Notes: a model not told the origin generated them from the letters alone. Shown: positions 1 through 9,252, counted from the first letter of the stretch. The stretch is 64,000 nt of DNA from Flavobacterium sp. (GCF_004295795.1 NZ_SEBR01000004.1:248001-312000); one strand, 5' to 3'. Program-made: numbers and translations.

Positions 1-273
1 AAAACTTGAACCTCTTCCGTTGGCAGCATCGATCGTCAAATGCGTGTGTTTCCAATATTCGAACTGGTCTTTGCTCATCCAGAATTCACAATTGTCGATT
101 TCGCCCAAACAAACATCGCTCGAACCAAGCCGAAAATCGCCTTTTGCGAAACACATGGGTTGTGATCCGTCGCAACAACCTCCCGATTGGTGAAACATAA
201 GTTCGCCGTGAAGCGATTTCAATTCTTCGATCAAATCGAAGGCGGCGGTTGTCAGCGAAACTCTCTTAAACAT
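1..273 (-). CDS. DUF779 family protein, 3' end missing
   Basis: The reverse strand opens with an ATG at 271-273 and stays open to the window edge, giving 91 residues with no stop. The protein holds the Cys-rich run FHQSGGCCDGSQPMC near residue 30 and a later VCLGEIDNCEFW stretch, the pattern I associate with DUF779. Members are about 120 residues long, so roughly the last quarter is outside the window. It lies 182 bp downstream of an aldehyde dehydrogenase on the same strand, the usual neighbour of this family. That pairing suggests an accessory role for the dehydrogenase, but no reaction is known to me. The clustered cysteines could bind metal; this is inference. Confidence 0.85.
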   Translation of the reverse strand, partial: MFKRVSLTTAAFDLIEELKSLHGELMFHQSGGCCDGSQPMCFAKGDFRLGSSDVCLGEIDNCEFWMSKDQFEYWKHTHLTIDAANGRGSSF

Positions 274-275
274 CT

Positions 276-326
276 CAATTATTAATTATTAACTATTAAT
301 TATTAATTGTTAATCATTAATTGAAA
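276..326. repeat. AT-rich simple repeat (TAATTATTAATTG type)
   Basis: Short irregular copies of TAATTATTAA with inserted TTG. The same simple sequence recurs at about 43660-43765 and 62308-62362, always between genes. It has no coding potential. Confidence 0.7.
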
Positions 327-328
327 AA

Positions 329-354
329 GAACGCCCGGCAAATGAACCGCCAGG
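329..354 (-). terminator. possible terminator after the aldehyde dehydrogenase
   Basis: On the reverse strand GCCTGGC and GCCGGGC can pair (one G-T pair) around a nine-base loop, followed by GTTCTTTTTC. It lies about 100 bp past the dehydrogenase stop and before DUF779, so it may attenuate rather than separate the two genes. Confidence 0.4.
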
Positions 355-455
355 CATTCCGAACCAACTAATTAATTCTTTTGCTCCTAGTATCGGATTT
401 GAGATTGATGGACAATCCGCTGATCTGGAAGTCCGCCAACCCAAAAATCAGCTCT

Positions 456-1985
456 TTAGAAAAATCCCAGTTTGTTCTTGTCGTAAGAAATAAGCATGTT
501 TTTCGTCTGACGGTAATGCGCGAGCATCATATGGTGGTTTTCGCGCCCGAAGCCCGATTTTTTGTAACCTCCGAACGGCGCGTGAGCCGGATAAGCGTGG
601 TAATTATTAACCCAGACACGTCCTGCCTTGATGGCGCGTGGCACTTGATACAACTCGTGCGCGTCGCGAGTCCAGACGCCCGCACCGAGTCCGTACATGG
701 TGTCGTTGGCAATCTCGATGGCTTCTTCTACTGTCTTGAAAGTCGTCACGCAAACCACAGGCCCGAAAATTTCTTCCTGGAAAATGCGCATTTTGTTGTG
801 GCCTTTGAAGATTGTCGGCTGGATGTAAAAACCTCCGGCCAATTCGCCTTCGAGTTTGTTGGCATCGCCTCCGGCCAAAACTTCGGCTCCTTCTTCCTTA
901 CCGATTTTTAGGTAGGATTGGATTTTCTCGTATTGATCGTTCGAAGCCTGTGCGCCCATCATCGTATCGCCGGCGAGCGGATGTCCGATTTTGATCGCTT
1001 TCGTGCGTTCTACGACTTTCTCCATGAACTTGTCGTAAATGTCCTCATGCACCAGGATTCTCGACGGACAAGTACAGACTTCGCCCTGGTTCAACGCGAA
1101 CATTACCGCACCTTCGACGGCTTTGTCGAAATACTCGTCATCAGCATCGGCAACCGATTTAAAGAAGATATTTGGGGATTTTCCGCCCAATTCCATAGTA
1201 ACCGGAATCAGGTTTTCGGACGCGTACTGCATGATCAGTCTACCCGTCGTAGTCTCGCCCGTAAACGAAACTTTCGAGATGCGTTCGGACTGCGCAAGCG
1301 GTTTTCCGGCTTCCGGACCGAAACCTGTCACGACGTTGACGACGCCGGCGGGCAAAATGTCCTGCAGCAATTCCATCAAAACCATGATCGATGTCGGGGT
1401 TTGCTCGGCTGGTTTTACGACACAACAGTTTCCTGCGGCGATTGCGGGCGCGATTTTCCATGTCGCCATCAAAAGCGGAAAATTCCACGGAATGATCTGT
1501 CCGACCACGCCAAGCGGTTCGTGGATTATAAGTGAAACCGTATTTTCATCGTGTTCCGATGCGCTTCCTTCCTCAGCACGGATAACGCCTGCAAAATATC
1601 GGAAATGGTCGATGACTAGCGGCAAATCGGCAGCTCTGGTTTCGCGGATCGCCTTTCCGTTGTCGATCGCCTCGACGACCGCGAGATATTCGAGATTCTG
1701 CTCGATCTTGTCGGCGATTTTATTGAGAAGGTTGCTTCTATATGTGGCCGACGTTTTTCCCCAGGTCTTGAACGCTTCGTGAGCAGCGTCGATTGCTTTT
1801 TCGACGTCTTCTTTGGTGGAACGCGCCGCCTGCGTGAAATTCTTTCCGTCGATTGGAGACGAATTGTCGAAATATTGTCCGTTTGCAGGTTCGACGAATT
1901 TTCCGCCTATAAAATTTCCGTATTTCTCTTTGAATTGCGGACGTTGCGCAATATTGGCTTGTTGTTCGGTTGCTACTTCGCTCAT
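456..1985 (-). CDS. NAD(P)-dependent aldehyde dehydrogenase
   Basis: A 509-residue protein of the ALDH superfamily, oxidising aldehydes to carboxylic acids in the cytoplasm. The nucleotide-binding segment (IIPWNFP near residue 165), the general base in [10 protein letters not shown] (Glu265) and the nucleophile in FALNQGEVC (Cys304) are all present, and the length fits the ExaC/AldB-like group of about 506 residues. An in-frame GTG lies seven codons upstream at 2006, but the ATG at 1983-1985 fits the family start (SEVATEQQ...). DUF779 follows on the same strand, the common pairing for this subgroup. The true substrate (acetaldehyde or another short aldehyde) cannot be told from sequence. A 16-bp perfect palindrome sits just upstream. 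Confidence 0.93.
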   Translation of the reverse strand: MSEVATEQQANIAQRPQFKEKYGNFIGGKFVEPANGQYFDNSSPIDGKNFTQAARSTKEDVEKAIDAAHEAFKTWGKTSATYRSNLLNKIADKIEQNLEYLAVVEAIDNGKAIRETRAADLPLVIDHFRYFAGVIRAEEGSASEHDENTVSLIIHEPLGVVGQIIPWNFPLLMATWKIAPAIAAGNCCVVKPAEQTPTSIMVLMELLQDILPAGVVNVVTGFGPEAGKPLAQSERISKVSFTGETTTGRLIMQYASENLIPVTMELGGKSPNIFFKSVADADDEYFDKAVEGAVMFALNQGEVCTCPSRILVHEDIYDKFMEKVVERTKAIKIGHPLAGDTMMGAQASNDQYEKIQSYLKIGKEEGAEVLAGGDANKLEGELAGGFYIQPTIFKGHNKMRIFQEEIFGPVVCVTTFKTVEEAIEIANDTMYGLGAGVWTRDAHELYQVPRAIKAGRVWVNNYHAYPAHAPFGGYKKSGFGRENHHMMLAHYRQTKNMLISYDKNKLGFF

Positions 1986-2018
1986 AATTTGTGTATTTGA
2001 TTTCACCCAAAGTTATTC

Positions 2019-2034
2019 CCGAAATCGATTTCGG
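2019..2034. promoter_or_regulatory. 16-bp perfect palindrome upstream of the aldehyde dehydrogenase
   Basis: CCGAAATCGATTTCGG is a perfect dyad 34-49 bp upstream of the dehydrogenase ATG, a position suited to an operator. No regulator gene is next to it. The role is inferred from position only. Confidence 0.35.
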
Positions 2035-2269
2035 ACTAGCACAAAAAGTTCAGACGATAGCACGAAACTTCCACATCGTCAATTTTAACATCAGCTTATT
2101 GGAGATACGTCAATTTTTACTGGAGATTTTTTGGTTAACGATACTAAAATGTAGTCGACGAAATCCGGACGGAACGAGCGTAAAATTTACCTCACTACGA
2201 CGAACGAAGGTAATTTTTAATTATTTTTACACTTATAAAACAAACGCGTGTACTTTTTACCTGCTTACT

Positions 2270-3349
2270 ATGTACGACAGAGAAAAGCCTTATAATGATT
2301 TGCCTGCGCTTCCACCGAAGGTCGATGTGGAATCAAAAGCGATTTTGCTCAAAACCATTTCGGCAAGCCGCGCACTGGCACAACTCAACGGAGCGATCAC
2401 GAACCTCCCGAATCCGACGTTGTTCCTGGATACGATACAACTTCAGGAGGCAAAAGCAAGTTCAGAAATAGAGAACATCATCACGACAAACGACGACTTA
2501 TATTAATCCTGGATCGCCGACAAGAAGTTCGAAAACAACGCTACCAAAGAAGTCTTGAGCTACAAGGAAGCAATTTGGCTCGGACTTGAAAAACTCGAAA
2601 AAAAACCGTTTATCACCACAAACCTGTGTGTCGAAATCGTGCAATGCATCAAACAGAACCAATCGGGAATTCGCCCTACGCCTGGCACCACGCTTACAAA
2701 CGTGAATGGCGATGTCGTTTACACGCCTCCATCGGGCGAGAACGTGATCCGCGAAAAAATGGCCAATCTCGAAAAGTTCATCAACGAGAGCCAAGATCTC
2801 GATCCGCTGATAAAAATGGCACTTATGCATTACCAATTCGAAGCGATCCACCCGTTTGCCAACGGCAATGGACGAACCGGAAGAATCTTGTTGCTGCTCT
2901 TTTTGAAAATGTCCGGATTGCTTGCGGTTCCTGCGATTTTTCTTTCGGAATACATCATGGAAAACAAAATTGACTATTACCGGAATCTTCGCAATGTCAC
3001 AGAAAACGGCGATTGGGAAACCTATATCGTCTACATGCTTGACATGGTCGAAAAAACGGCGAAGAACGGCTTTGCCAGACTGGAAAAAATCGTCTCGCTG
3101 ATGGACGAAACTGCCAGCCAAATAAAGACAAAACTACCAAAAGTCTACTCAAAAGACCTGATCGAAATCCTGTTCCGGCTTCCCTATACCAAGCGTCAGA
3201 ACCTGATCGACTCCGGTTTGGGCACTCCGAAAACCGTCGGGAATTACCTGATTTCGTTGGAGCAAAACGGATTTCTGAAATCGGTTAAAGTCGGAAAAGA
3301 GAAACTTTACCTCAATTTTCGACTTTTCGACCTTTTGGAAGGCAAATAG
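2270..3349 (+). pseudogene. Fic family protein (class II), interrupted by an in-frame TAA
   Basis: Reading 2270-3349 in one frame gives a Fic protein of about 359 codons with a TAA at 2504-2506 (codon 79). It has an N-terminal inhibitory helix motif SSEIEN (residues 64-69, matching S/T-x-x-x-E-G/N of class II Fic), the active-site loop HPFANGNGRTGR from residue 194, and a C-terminal winged-helix-like segment (TPKTVGNYLISLEQ). Fic enzymes transfer AMP or related groups to Ser/Thr/Tyr of target proteins. The stop falls just after the inhibitory helix. TAT TAA TCC would read through as TAT CAA TCC after one base change, so a recent nonsense mutation is the simplest explanation. A TTG at 2555 could restart the catalytic part without the helix. 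The N-terminal piece and the core are both otherwise intact. Confidence 0.85.
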
Positions 3350-3373
3350 ACACCGTATTTTGGAATTTGTTAT

Positions 3374-3405
3374 TTGGAATTTGCAGCTTCGCATCACTAT
3401 CTTTG
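3374..3405 (+). promoter_or_regulatory. Bacteroidota-type promoter for pheT
   Basis: TTG at 3374-3376, a 21-bp spacer and TATCTTTG at 3398-3405 match the -33 TTG / -7 TAnnTTTG consensus of Flavobacterium. The start codon follows 18 bp later. Confidence 0.6.
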
Positions 3406-3423
3406 CGCTTCAAAATTCCGTTT

Positions 3424-5847
3424 ATGAAAATCTCCTACAACTGGCTCAAACAATTCATCAAGACCGATTGGACAAGCGAAGAAACCGCTGCCTTGCTAAC
3501 CGATCTTGGACTCGAAGTGGAAGTCGTTGACAAATACCAATCGGTCAAAGGCGGGCTTCAGGGCGTCGTGGTTGGCCATGTACTTACGTGCAAACAACAT
3601 CCGAATGCCGACAGATTGCGCGTTACAACCGTAGATTTGGGCGACGGGAACGCTCCGGTGCAAATCGTGTGCGGCGCGCCGAATGTAGCCGAAGGACAAA
3701 AAGTTCCGGTGGCGACGATAGGAACGGTTTTGTACTCAAAGGACGGAGAAGCTTTCACGATCAAAAAAGGAAAGATCCGCGACGAGGAAAGTTGGGGAAT
3801 GATTTGTGCCGAAGACGAACTCGGACTCGGGCAAAGCCACGATGGAATCCTGATCCTCGACGAAAATCTTAAGCCGGGAACGCCTGTCGCACAGGTTTTC
3901 AAAGTGGAAAACGACGAGGTTTTTGAAATCGGGCTTACTCCGAACCGCGCCGATGCGATGAGCCATTGGGGCGTTGCCAGAGACTTGCGCGCCGGACTTT
4001 TGCAGAAGAACGTACACGTCGAGATGATCACGCCATCTGTTTCGGCTTTTCGTTTGGACAAAAGGATCCTGAAGATAGATGCGGTCGTGGCCGATGCGAA
4101 ACTGGCTCCGAGATATTGCGGTGTGACCATGTCCGGACTCACTGTAAAACCTTCGCCCGAATGGTTGCAGAATCGTCTGAAAGCCATCGGACTCACACCA
4201 AAAAACAACATCGTCGACGTGACCAACTATGTGCTGCACGAACTTGGGCAGCCATTGCACGCTTTCGACGCCTCCAAAATAAACGGCAAAGTCTGTGTCA
4301 AAACGCTCGAAGCCGGAACGAAATTCATCACTTTGGACGGCGTCGAACGCACGCTTTCGGCCGAAGATCTGATGATTTGCGACGACAAAGGCCCAATGTG
4401 CATCGCCGGAGTTTTTGGCGGCCAAAATTCGGGAGTGACCGAAAGCACGACCTCGATTTTCCTTGAGAGCGCTTACTTTAATCCGGTTTCCGTCAGAAAA
4501 ACCGCAAAACGCCACGGTTTGAATACAGATGCTTCTTTCCGTTTTGAAAGAGGAATCGATCCTTCGATTACAGAATATGCGCTGAAACGCGCGGCCTTGT
4601 TGATCAAGGAAGTTGCCGGCGGAGAAGTCACTTCGGACGTGATCGATCTGTATCCGAAGAAAATCGAAGACTTCCCGGTCGTATTGAACTTCGCCAAAGC
4701 GGCAAAACTCATCGGTCAGGATTTGCCCAAAGAGACGATCAAGAAGATTTTGGCTTCTCTTGACATCAAGGTCAACAGCACTTCCGACGCCAATTTGGGA
4801 CTTCAGATTCCTTCTTATCGCGTCGATGTACAACGCGAGATTGACGTGATCGAGGAAATTTTGCGCGTCTACGGCTACAACAACATCAATTTCACCAAGA
4901 AACTCAACGCTACGGTCGCCAATTCGGCCCGTACCGAAGACCATAAATTGCAGAACATCATCGCCGGACAATTGACCTCTCAAGGTTTTAACGAGATGAT
5001 GGCCAATTCGCTTACCACGCCTGAGTACATCCAACTGTCGGAAATGCTCAAGGAAGAAGCCAATGTCGCCATGCTGAATCCGCTTTCGAGCGATTTGGCC
5101 GTGATGCGCCAGTCGTTGCTTTTCTCGGCTTTGGAAGCGGTTTCATACAACGTCAATCGAAGAAACGGTGATTTGCGTTTGTTTGAATTCGGAAAAAGCT
5201 ACCAAAAAGTTTTGTTGGGATTTGATGAAAAGAAACACCTTACGCTTACCGTTTCAGGAAATCGCTCTGGCGAAACCTGGACAGGCGCTCAAAAACCATC
5301 GGATTTCTTCTTGTTCAAAGGTTTTGTGACCGGAATCCTGTCGCGCCTCGGAATCGAGAAAACACAAACCAGACCGCTTGTGACCGATCTGATTTCGGAC
5401 GGGATTTCGCTTTATGTAGGCGAAGAACTTGTCGTGGAATTCGGAGTCGTCAAAAAATCGGTGTTGAAGCATTTCGACATCAAGCAAGAAGTGCTTTTCG
5501 CCGATTTCAATTGGGATGCCGTGCTCAAATTCGTATCCAATAAAATCAAGTTCACCGACATCCCGAAATATCCGGAAGTGCGACGTGATCTGGCTTTGCT
5601 GGTAGACCAATCTGTCAATTTCGACGCGATTTACAACCTGGCGAAACAGACCGAAAAAGGCTTGCTCAAAAACGTGAACCTTTTCGATGTCTACGAAGGG
5701 AAAAATCTTCCGGAAGGCAAGAAATCATACGCCGTGAGTTTCACGCTTCAAGACACGACCAAAACCCTGACAGACGATCAGATCGACAAGATCATGGGCA
5801 AGTTGCTCAAGAATTTCGAAGGTCAGCTTGGCGCGAGTTTGAGGTGA
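3424..5847 (+). CDS. pheT: phenylalanine--tRNA ligase beta subunit
   Basis: An 807-residue beta subunit of the cytoplasmic alpha2-beta2 PheRS that charges tRNA-Phe. The order is standard: N-terminal MKISYNWLKQFI; an EMAP/OB tRNA-binding domain at about residues 40-150 (VVVGHVLTCKQHPNADRLRV); the B3/B4 editing domain (NIVDVTNYVLHELGQPLHAFD); B5 near residues 405-475; the catalytic-like core; and the C-terminal ferredoxin-fold anticodon-binding domain (DIPKYPEVRRDLALLVD). Length is normal. I chose the ATG at 3424, not the upstream in-frame start at 3367, because it begins the conserved N-terminus and follows a good promoter. pheS is not adjacent, as is common in this phylum. A clear terminator follows. 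Confidence 0.97.
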   Translation: MKISYNWLKQFIKTDWTSEETAALLTDLGLEVEVVDKYQSVKGGLQGVVVGHVLTCKQHPNADRLRVTTVDLGDGNAPVQIVCGAPNVAEGQKVPVATIGTVLYSKDGEAFTIKKGKIRDEESWGMICAEDELGLGQSHDGILILDENLKPGTPVAQVFKVENDEVFEIGLTPNRADAMSHWGVARDLRAGLLQKNVHVEMITPSVSAFRLDKRILKIDAVVADAKLAPRYCGVTMSGLTVKPSPEWLQNRLKAIGLTPKNNIVDVTNYVLHELGQPLHAFDASKINGKVCVKTLEAGTKFITLDGVERTLSAEDLMICDDKGPMCIAGVFGGQNSGVTESTTSIFLESAYFNPVSVRKTAKRHGLNTDASFRFERGIDPSITEYALKRAALLIKEVAGGEVTSDVIDLYPKKIEDFPVVLNFAKAAKLIGQDLPKETIKKILASLDIKVNSTSDANLGLQIPSYRVDVQREIDVIEEILRVYGYNNINFTKKLNATVANSARTEDHKLQNIIAGQLTSQGFNEMMANSLTTPEYIQLSEMLKEEANVAMLNPLSSDLAVMRQSLLFSALEAVSYNVNRRNGDLRLFEFGKSYQKVLLGFDEKKHLTLTVSGNRSGETWTGAQKPSDFFLFKGFVTGILSRLGIEKTQTRPLVTDLISDGISLYVGEELVVEFGVVKKSVLKHFDIKQEVLFADFNWDAVLKFVSNKIKFTDIPKYPEVRRDLALLVDQSVNFDAIYNLAKQTEKGLLKNVNLFDVYEGKNLPEGKKSYAVSFTLQDTTKTLTDDQIDKIMGKLLKNFEGQLGASLR

Positions 5848-5883
5848 AGTTTCTGAGTGCCTGAGATTGCTTACTAAACCTAT

Positions 5884-5916
5884 AATAGCTTCCGATTTTT
5901 GGAAGCTATTTTTTTT
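5884..5916 (+). terminator. rho-independent terminator of pheT
   Basis: AATAGCTTCC and GGAAGCTATT form a perfect 10-bp stem with a seven-base loop, followed by TTTTTT. It starts 37 bp past the pheT stop. Confidence 0.9.
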
Positions 5917-6029
5917 CGTTGCCACGGATTTTTTCGCCTCAGAATGTTGACTTCCACAAATCCGACGCAAATAATTTTAAACAAGTTTTTGTCTTTTTTT
6001 AGATGCGCAAAAACTGGCATCATTATTTT

Positions 6030-6077
6030 GCCACGAATGCACGAATCTACAACGGTGATCATTCGTGCATTCGTGGC
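6030..6077. repeat. inverted repeat GCCACGAATGCACGAAT
   Basis: Two perfect 17-base arms (6030-6046 and 6061-6077) around a 14-base spacer. Half-copies or diverged copies lie near 17717 and 57817-57860. The 5848-6401 gap holds this repeat, the one at 6227, two terminators and two direct copies of a CCGACGCAAATAAT motif (about 5961 and 6190), but no gene. Confidence 0.8.
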
Positions 6078-6226
6078 CTCATAAATTAGTGGCGTCACAA
6101 ACAGTAGACAAATCGGCACCTAAGCTATTTGTCGTTGACGCGATTTTTATCTCAGATGCTCACGTAATTCGGCTGACGTCTTTTCAAATCCGACGCAAAT
6201 AATCTAAACAAACTGCTATTTTTTTC

Positions 6227-6283
6227 AACCGCGAATTCGCGAATTCCTTCACGGCTGCTGGATAAATTCGCGAATTCGCGGTT
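6227..6283. repeat. CGCGAATTCGCG palindromic repeat, copy 1
   Basis: Perfect 19-base inverted arms AACCGCGAATTCGCGAATT (6227-6245) and its complement (6265-6283) around a 19-base spacer. Each arm contains the self-complementary 12-mer CGCGAATTCGCG. Further copies lie at 14733, 52926 (half), 53176, 57900, 58013 and 58124. Confidence 0.9.
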
Positions 6284-6346
6284 AGCCTTACTAAGTATAA
6301 CTATTTTCCAGCGGCAGAATCAGCGGCTAAGGAACTCAGGAACTCC

Positions 6347-6379
6347 AAAAAAAAAGAGCCTCCGAATCCGAAAGCTCTT
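6347..6379 (-). terminator. terminator of the FAS1 gene
   Basis: On the reverse strand AAGAGC and GCTCTT (6374-6379 with 6354-6359) close a 14-base loop and run into an uninterrupted T tract, 23 bp past the FAS1 stop. Confidence 0.8.
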
Positions 6380-6401
6380 CCTACCCAAATCTCAAGTTGG
6401 A

Positions 6402-6962
6402 TTACTTGTGCATCAAAACGGCGTCCACAACGTGGATTACACCATTCGATTGATCCACGTCGGCGATGGTTACTGTAGATTTCATTCCTTTTTCATCTTT
6501 CAATACCAACTTTTTCCCATCCATCATCGCCCAAAGTTTTCCACCTTGTACTGTTGTCAATTCGGCTTTGCCATTGCCTTTTTTGATAGCTTTGGCAATA
6601 TCGTCGCTGCTCCATTTTCCCGATACGACGTGATACGTGAGTACGCTTTGCAGCATTGTTTTGTTCTCTGGTTTCAACAAGGTTTCTACAGTTCCTTTCG
6701 GAAGTTTGTCAAAAGCCGCATTTGTTGGGGCAAAAACGGTGAACGGACCTTTACCGGAAAGTGTCTCGACAAGTCCGGCGGCTTTCACTGCAGCGACCAA
6801 AGTCGTGTGGTCTTTTGAATTCACGGCATTCTCGACAATGTTTTTGGACGGATACATCGCTGCGCCTCCAACCATTTTTGTCTTTTCCTGAGCAACAGCA
6901 CTAACGGAAACAAACAGTGCCAGAGCAGCGATCGCGGTCGAAAAAAAATTTCTCGTTTTCAT
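6402..6962 (-). CDS. secreted fasciclin (FAS1) domain protein
   Basis: A 186-residue protein with an N-terminal signal peptide (Lys/Arg start, AALALFVSVSAVAQ, cleavage near residue 25) and one FAS1 domain over about residues 40-186. The two FAS1 hallmarks are present: GKGPFTVFAPTNAAF (H1 region) and the C-terminal NGVIHVVDAVL. FAS1 domains mediate adhesion or protein contacts outside the cell; in bacteria the exact partner is usually unknown. It is transcribed alone: a terminator follows and the upstream gene is divergent. Size is typical for single-domain bacterial FAS1 proteins. No lipobox is present, so it is probably periplasmic or released. Confidence 0.93.
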   Translation of the reverse strand: MKTRNFFSTAIAALALFVSVSAVAQEKTKMVGGAAMYPSKNIVENAVNSKDHTTLVAAVKAAGLVETLSGKGPFTVFAPTNAAFDKLPKGTVETLLKPENKTMLQSVLTYHVVSGKWSSDDIAKAIKKGNGKAELTTVQGGKLWAMMDGKKLVLKDEKGMKSTVTIADVDQSNGVIHVVDAVLMHK

Positions 6963-7083
6963 AAGTTGTGATTTAGATTGTTATAGGCTCATCTACGCAA
7001 ACGCTTTCGATACGGTTTTTGGGATTTGTCGGAAATTTGTGAAAAAACATCAAATCTTGGGATTCCGACACGTGTGAAATGTC

Positions 7084-7091
7084 TATTTTTG
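7084..7091 (+). promoter_or_regulatory. -7 box for the GH114-like lipoprotein
   Basis: TATTTTTG matches TAnnTTTG. A TTG at 7057-7059 is 24 bp upstream, slightly long for a -33 element. The ATG is 21 bp downstream. Confidence 0.4.
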
Positions 7092-7112
7092 AGCCTTTTC
7101 CAAAAAATTACG

Positions 7113-8093
7113 ATGAAGCGATTTTCTGTCTTTTTTCTACTTTCCCTTTTGTTGGTTTGCTGTTCCAAAAAGGAAAAACCCACTGCGGCACCTCGCGAAA
7201 TCCCAAGGAACGAACTTGAGGCCGGCCTCGAAATGCAGAAATTCGTGAGACAAATCTCGAACTATGCCAAAGCCGAAAACAAGAATTTCAACATCGTACC
7301 TCAAAACGGGTCGGTGCTCGCCTACACGAACCTGAATCCGAAGCAAGGAAAAAATTACGAGTACATCCAGTCGGTAGACGGATTTGGTGTGGAGGAACTT
7401 TTCTACACCGAAGACGGTTCGATAGATTCTGCGAGAGTCGCGTTGCTGAACGCCTTGAAGAACGACAAAAAGGTGCTGGTTTCTGAATTCGTGCCCGATT
7501 CCAAAAAAATCGATAAAATCGTAAAACTCAACAATGATGCGGGTTTTACGCCTTTTATCCGGATGAAGTCGAACTATGCCTATTCGCACATTCCGGAGCG
7601 AATCCGAAACCAGAATCAGGACGATGTGACTAACATGGATCAGGTTAGGAACTATCTGTATCTGATCAATCCGAAGGAATTCGAAAACAAGGAAGCTTAT
7701 CTAAAGGCCATTTCCGACACCAACTTCGACCTGCTCATCATCGATCTGTTCTACGATATGGAACAAGTTTCAAAGTCTGATGTGGCGCGTCTCAAAACCA
7801 AAACCGACGGTGGAAAAAGGCTTGTGATCTGTTACATCAACATCGGTTCGGCCGAAAAATGGCGCTACTACTGGAACAAGTCCTGGAAAGTGGGGAAACC
7901 GTCCTGGATCAAGAAAAAGTACGAGGGATACGAAGGCGAATTTTATGTCGAATTCTGGAATCCGGAGTGGAAAGGCATCATGTTCCGCGGGCCTGATTCC
8001 TATCTCAAGAAAATCATAAATGTCGGGTTCGACGGCGCTTATCTCGACAATACTGAGTCTTATCACTATCTCTATAACGAGCAGGAAGATTGA
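7113..8093 (+). CDS. GH114-like glycosidase-family lipoprotein
   Basis: A 326-residue lipoprotein: signal peptide MKRFSVFFLLSLLLVC with lipidation at the Cys before SKKEK. The ATG at 7113 is preferred to the in-frame start at 7026 because it begins the signal peptide. The body resembles the TIM-barrel GH114 / TM1410 family (endo-alpha-1,4-polygalactosaminidase type), with DLLIIDLFYDME, VICYINIGSAEKWRYYW and GFDGAYLDNTESY strand/active-site segments containing conserved acidic residues. In characterised relatives this fold cleaves galactosamine-rich exopolysaccharide; the substrate here is unknown. It stands alone, divergent from the FAS1 gene. I am confident of the fold family and less so of catalysis. 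Confidence 0.8.
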   Translation: MKRFSVFFLLSLLLVCCSKKEKPTAAPREIPRNELEAGLEMQKFVRQISNYAKAENKNFNIVPQNGSVLAYTNLNPKQGKNYEYIQSVDGFGVEELFYTEDGSIDSARVALLNALKNDKKVLVSEFVPDSKKIDKIVKLNNDAGFTPFIRMKSNYAYSHIPERIRNQNQDDVTNMDQVRNYLYLINPKEFENKEAYLKAISDTNFDLLIIDLFYDMEQVSKSDVARLKTKTDGGKRLVICYINIGSAEKWRYYWNKSWKVGKPSWIKKKYEGYEGEFYVEFWNPEWKGIMFRGPDSYLKKIINVGFDGAYLDNTESYHYLYNEQED

Positions 8094-8183
8094 TTTTTTA
8101 GCGATTTCGAATGGAATTTTGGCGGCAAATCGTGAGTTGGCGATGGACAATTTGGGTTGGCTTTTTTTGATGTTTTGAGTTGA

Positions 8184-8366
8184 GGGAAGTCTGTGACTTC
8201 CCGAGTTGTGTGACGGAGTCTGCGACTCCGAAAAATTAAAGCAGTCAGAGCGACCCTGATTTCCCGATGGTAAAAACCTAAAAACAAATGCTTTAAATTT
8301 CCAAGACCGAAAGCTGAACTAGTCAAACTTCCTTAATGTCCTTAGCGCGTTAATGGTTCAAAAAAG
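8184..8366. repeat. paired-palindrome repeat plus CTTAATGG repeat
   Basis: GGGAAGTCTGTGACTTCCC (8184-8202) is followed 12 bp later by GGAGTCTGCGACTCC (8215-8229), two small hairpins. Then comes a TTAATGNCCTTAGCGCGTTAATGGTTCAAAAAAG stretch in shorter pieces (8333-8366). The same composite occurs at 10834, 12728, 17357 and 44443. The rest of 8094-8440 shows no gene. Confidence 0.75.
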
Positions 8367-8440
8367 AAGCAAAGCAACAGCCCGTTCGACAAGTTTCCAT
8401 TAAAAGACATCCCGAGAGCTGCCTGGCCAACTGCAATTTC

Positions 8441-9169
8441 CTACGACAACAGCAATCTTGCCTTTTCCAAATCTTCTGCCGTATCAATGCCTATTCCCGC
8501 GTGCAAAGTTTCGACCATTTTAATGCGCTTTCCAAATTCCAGATAACGCAACTGTTCCAGCTTTTCGGTGGCTTCAAGTGATTTCATGGGAAGCGCGGCA
8601 AAATCAAGGATCGCCTGCTTGCGGAAAGCATAAATCCCGATGTGGCGAAAATACCTCGCGCCCGCTTCCCTATCGCGTGGAAAAGGAATGACCGAACGCG
8701 AAAAATACAGCGCAAACCCGCTTTGATCGGTGACGACTTTCACGATATTCGGATTTTCGATGTCGTTCCAATCGGTGATATTTATCATGAGCGATGCCAG
8801 ATCGATGGCGCGTCCCGGATCGTTTTTGAAAACTCCAAGCACTTCTGCCAAAGGCTCAGCGTTGATGAACGGTTCGTCTCCTTGCACGTTTACGACGATA
8901 TCGCAGTCGATGTCAGCCACGGCTTCGGCAATCCTGTCGCTGCCCGATTCGTGTTCTGTCACGCTCATGATCGCTTTTCCGCCGTTTGAAATAATCTCGT
9001 CGCGAATCAGATCGGAATCGGTGACAACAAAAACATCGTCGAACAAATTGGTCGAAATGGCTGCCTCATACGTTCTCAAAATCACGGTTTTACCACCCAA
9101 ATCCTGCATGAGTTTTGCGGGAAAACGGGTTGATGCGTAACGGGCTGGAATGACGGCGATTGTTTTCAT
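8441..9169 (-). CDS. kdsB: 3-deoxy-manno-octulosonate cytidylyltransferase
   Basis: A 242-residue cytoplasmic CMP-Kdo synthetase that activates Kdo with CTP for lipid A core assembly. The N-terminal nucleotide-binding motif ([18 protein letters not shown]), the VNVQGDEPF loop that binds metal and CTP, and the [12 protein letters not shown]-terminus are present. Length matches the family of about 245 residues. The ATG at 9167-9169 begins the conserved N-terminus; 22 extra in-frame upstream codons lack conservation signals. The helicase gene ends 83 bp upstream on the same strand, so the two may be co-transcribed. Presence of kdsB agrees with a Gram-negative envelope containing Kdo. Confidence 0.95.
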   Translation of the reverse strand: MKTIAVIPARYASTRFPAKLMQDLGGKTVILRTYEAAISTNLFDDVFVVTDSDLIRDEIISNGGKAIMSVTEHESGSDRIAEAVADIDCDIVVNVQGDEPFINAEPLAEVLGVFKNDPGRAIDLASLMINITDWNDIENPNIVKVVTDQSGFALYFSRSVIPFPRDREAGARYFRHIGIYAFRKQAILDFAALPMKSLEATEKLEQLRYLEFGKRIKMVETLHAGIGIDTAEDLEKARLLLS

Positions 9170-9252
9170 TGGGTTTGGATTTTTTTGGATTGGCGAATTT
9201 TCGGACTGTCGGAAATCTGATAAAAAAATTATCACAAAACTACTTCAAAAAA

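Noticed and set aside
3736..5034. 432-codon open frame antisense to pheT
   Set aside because: pheT is unmistakable on the + strand; the antisense frame has no homologous motifs and follows from codon bias.
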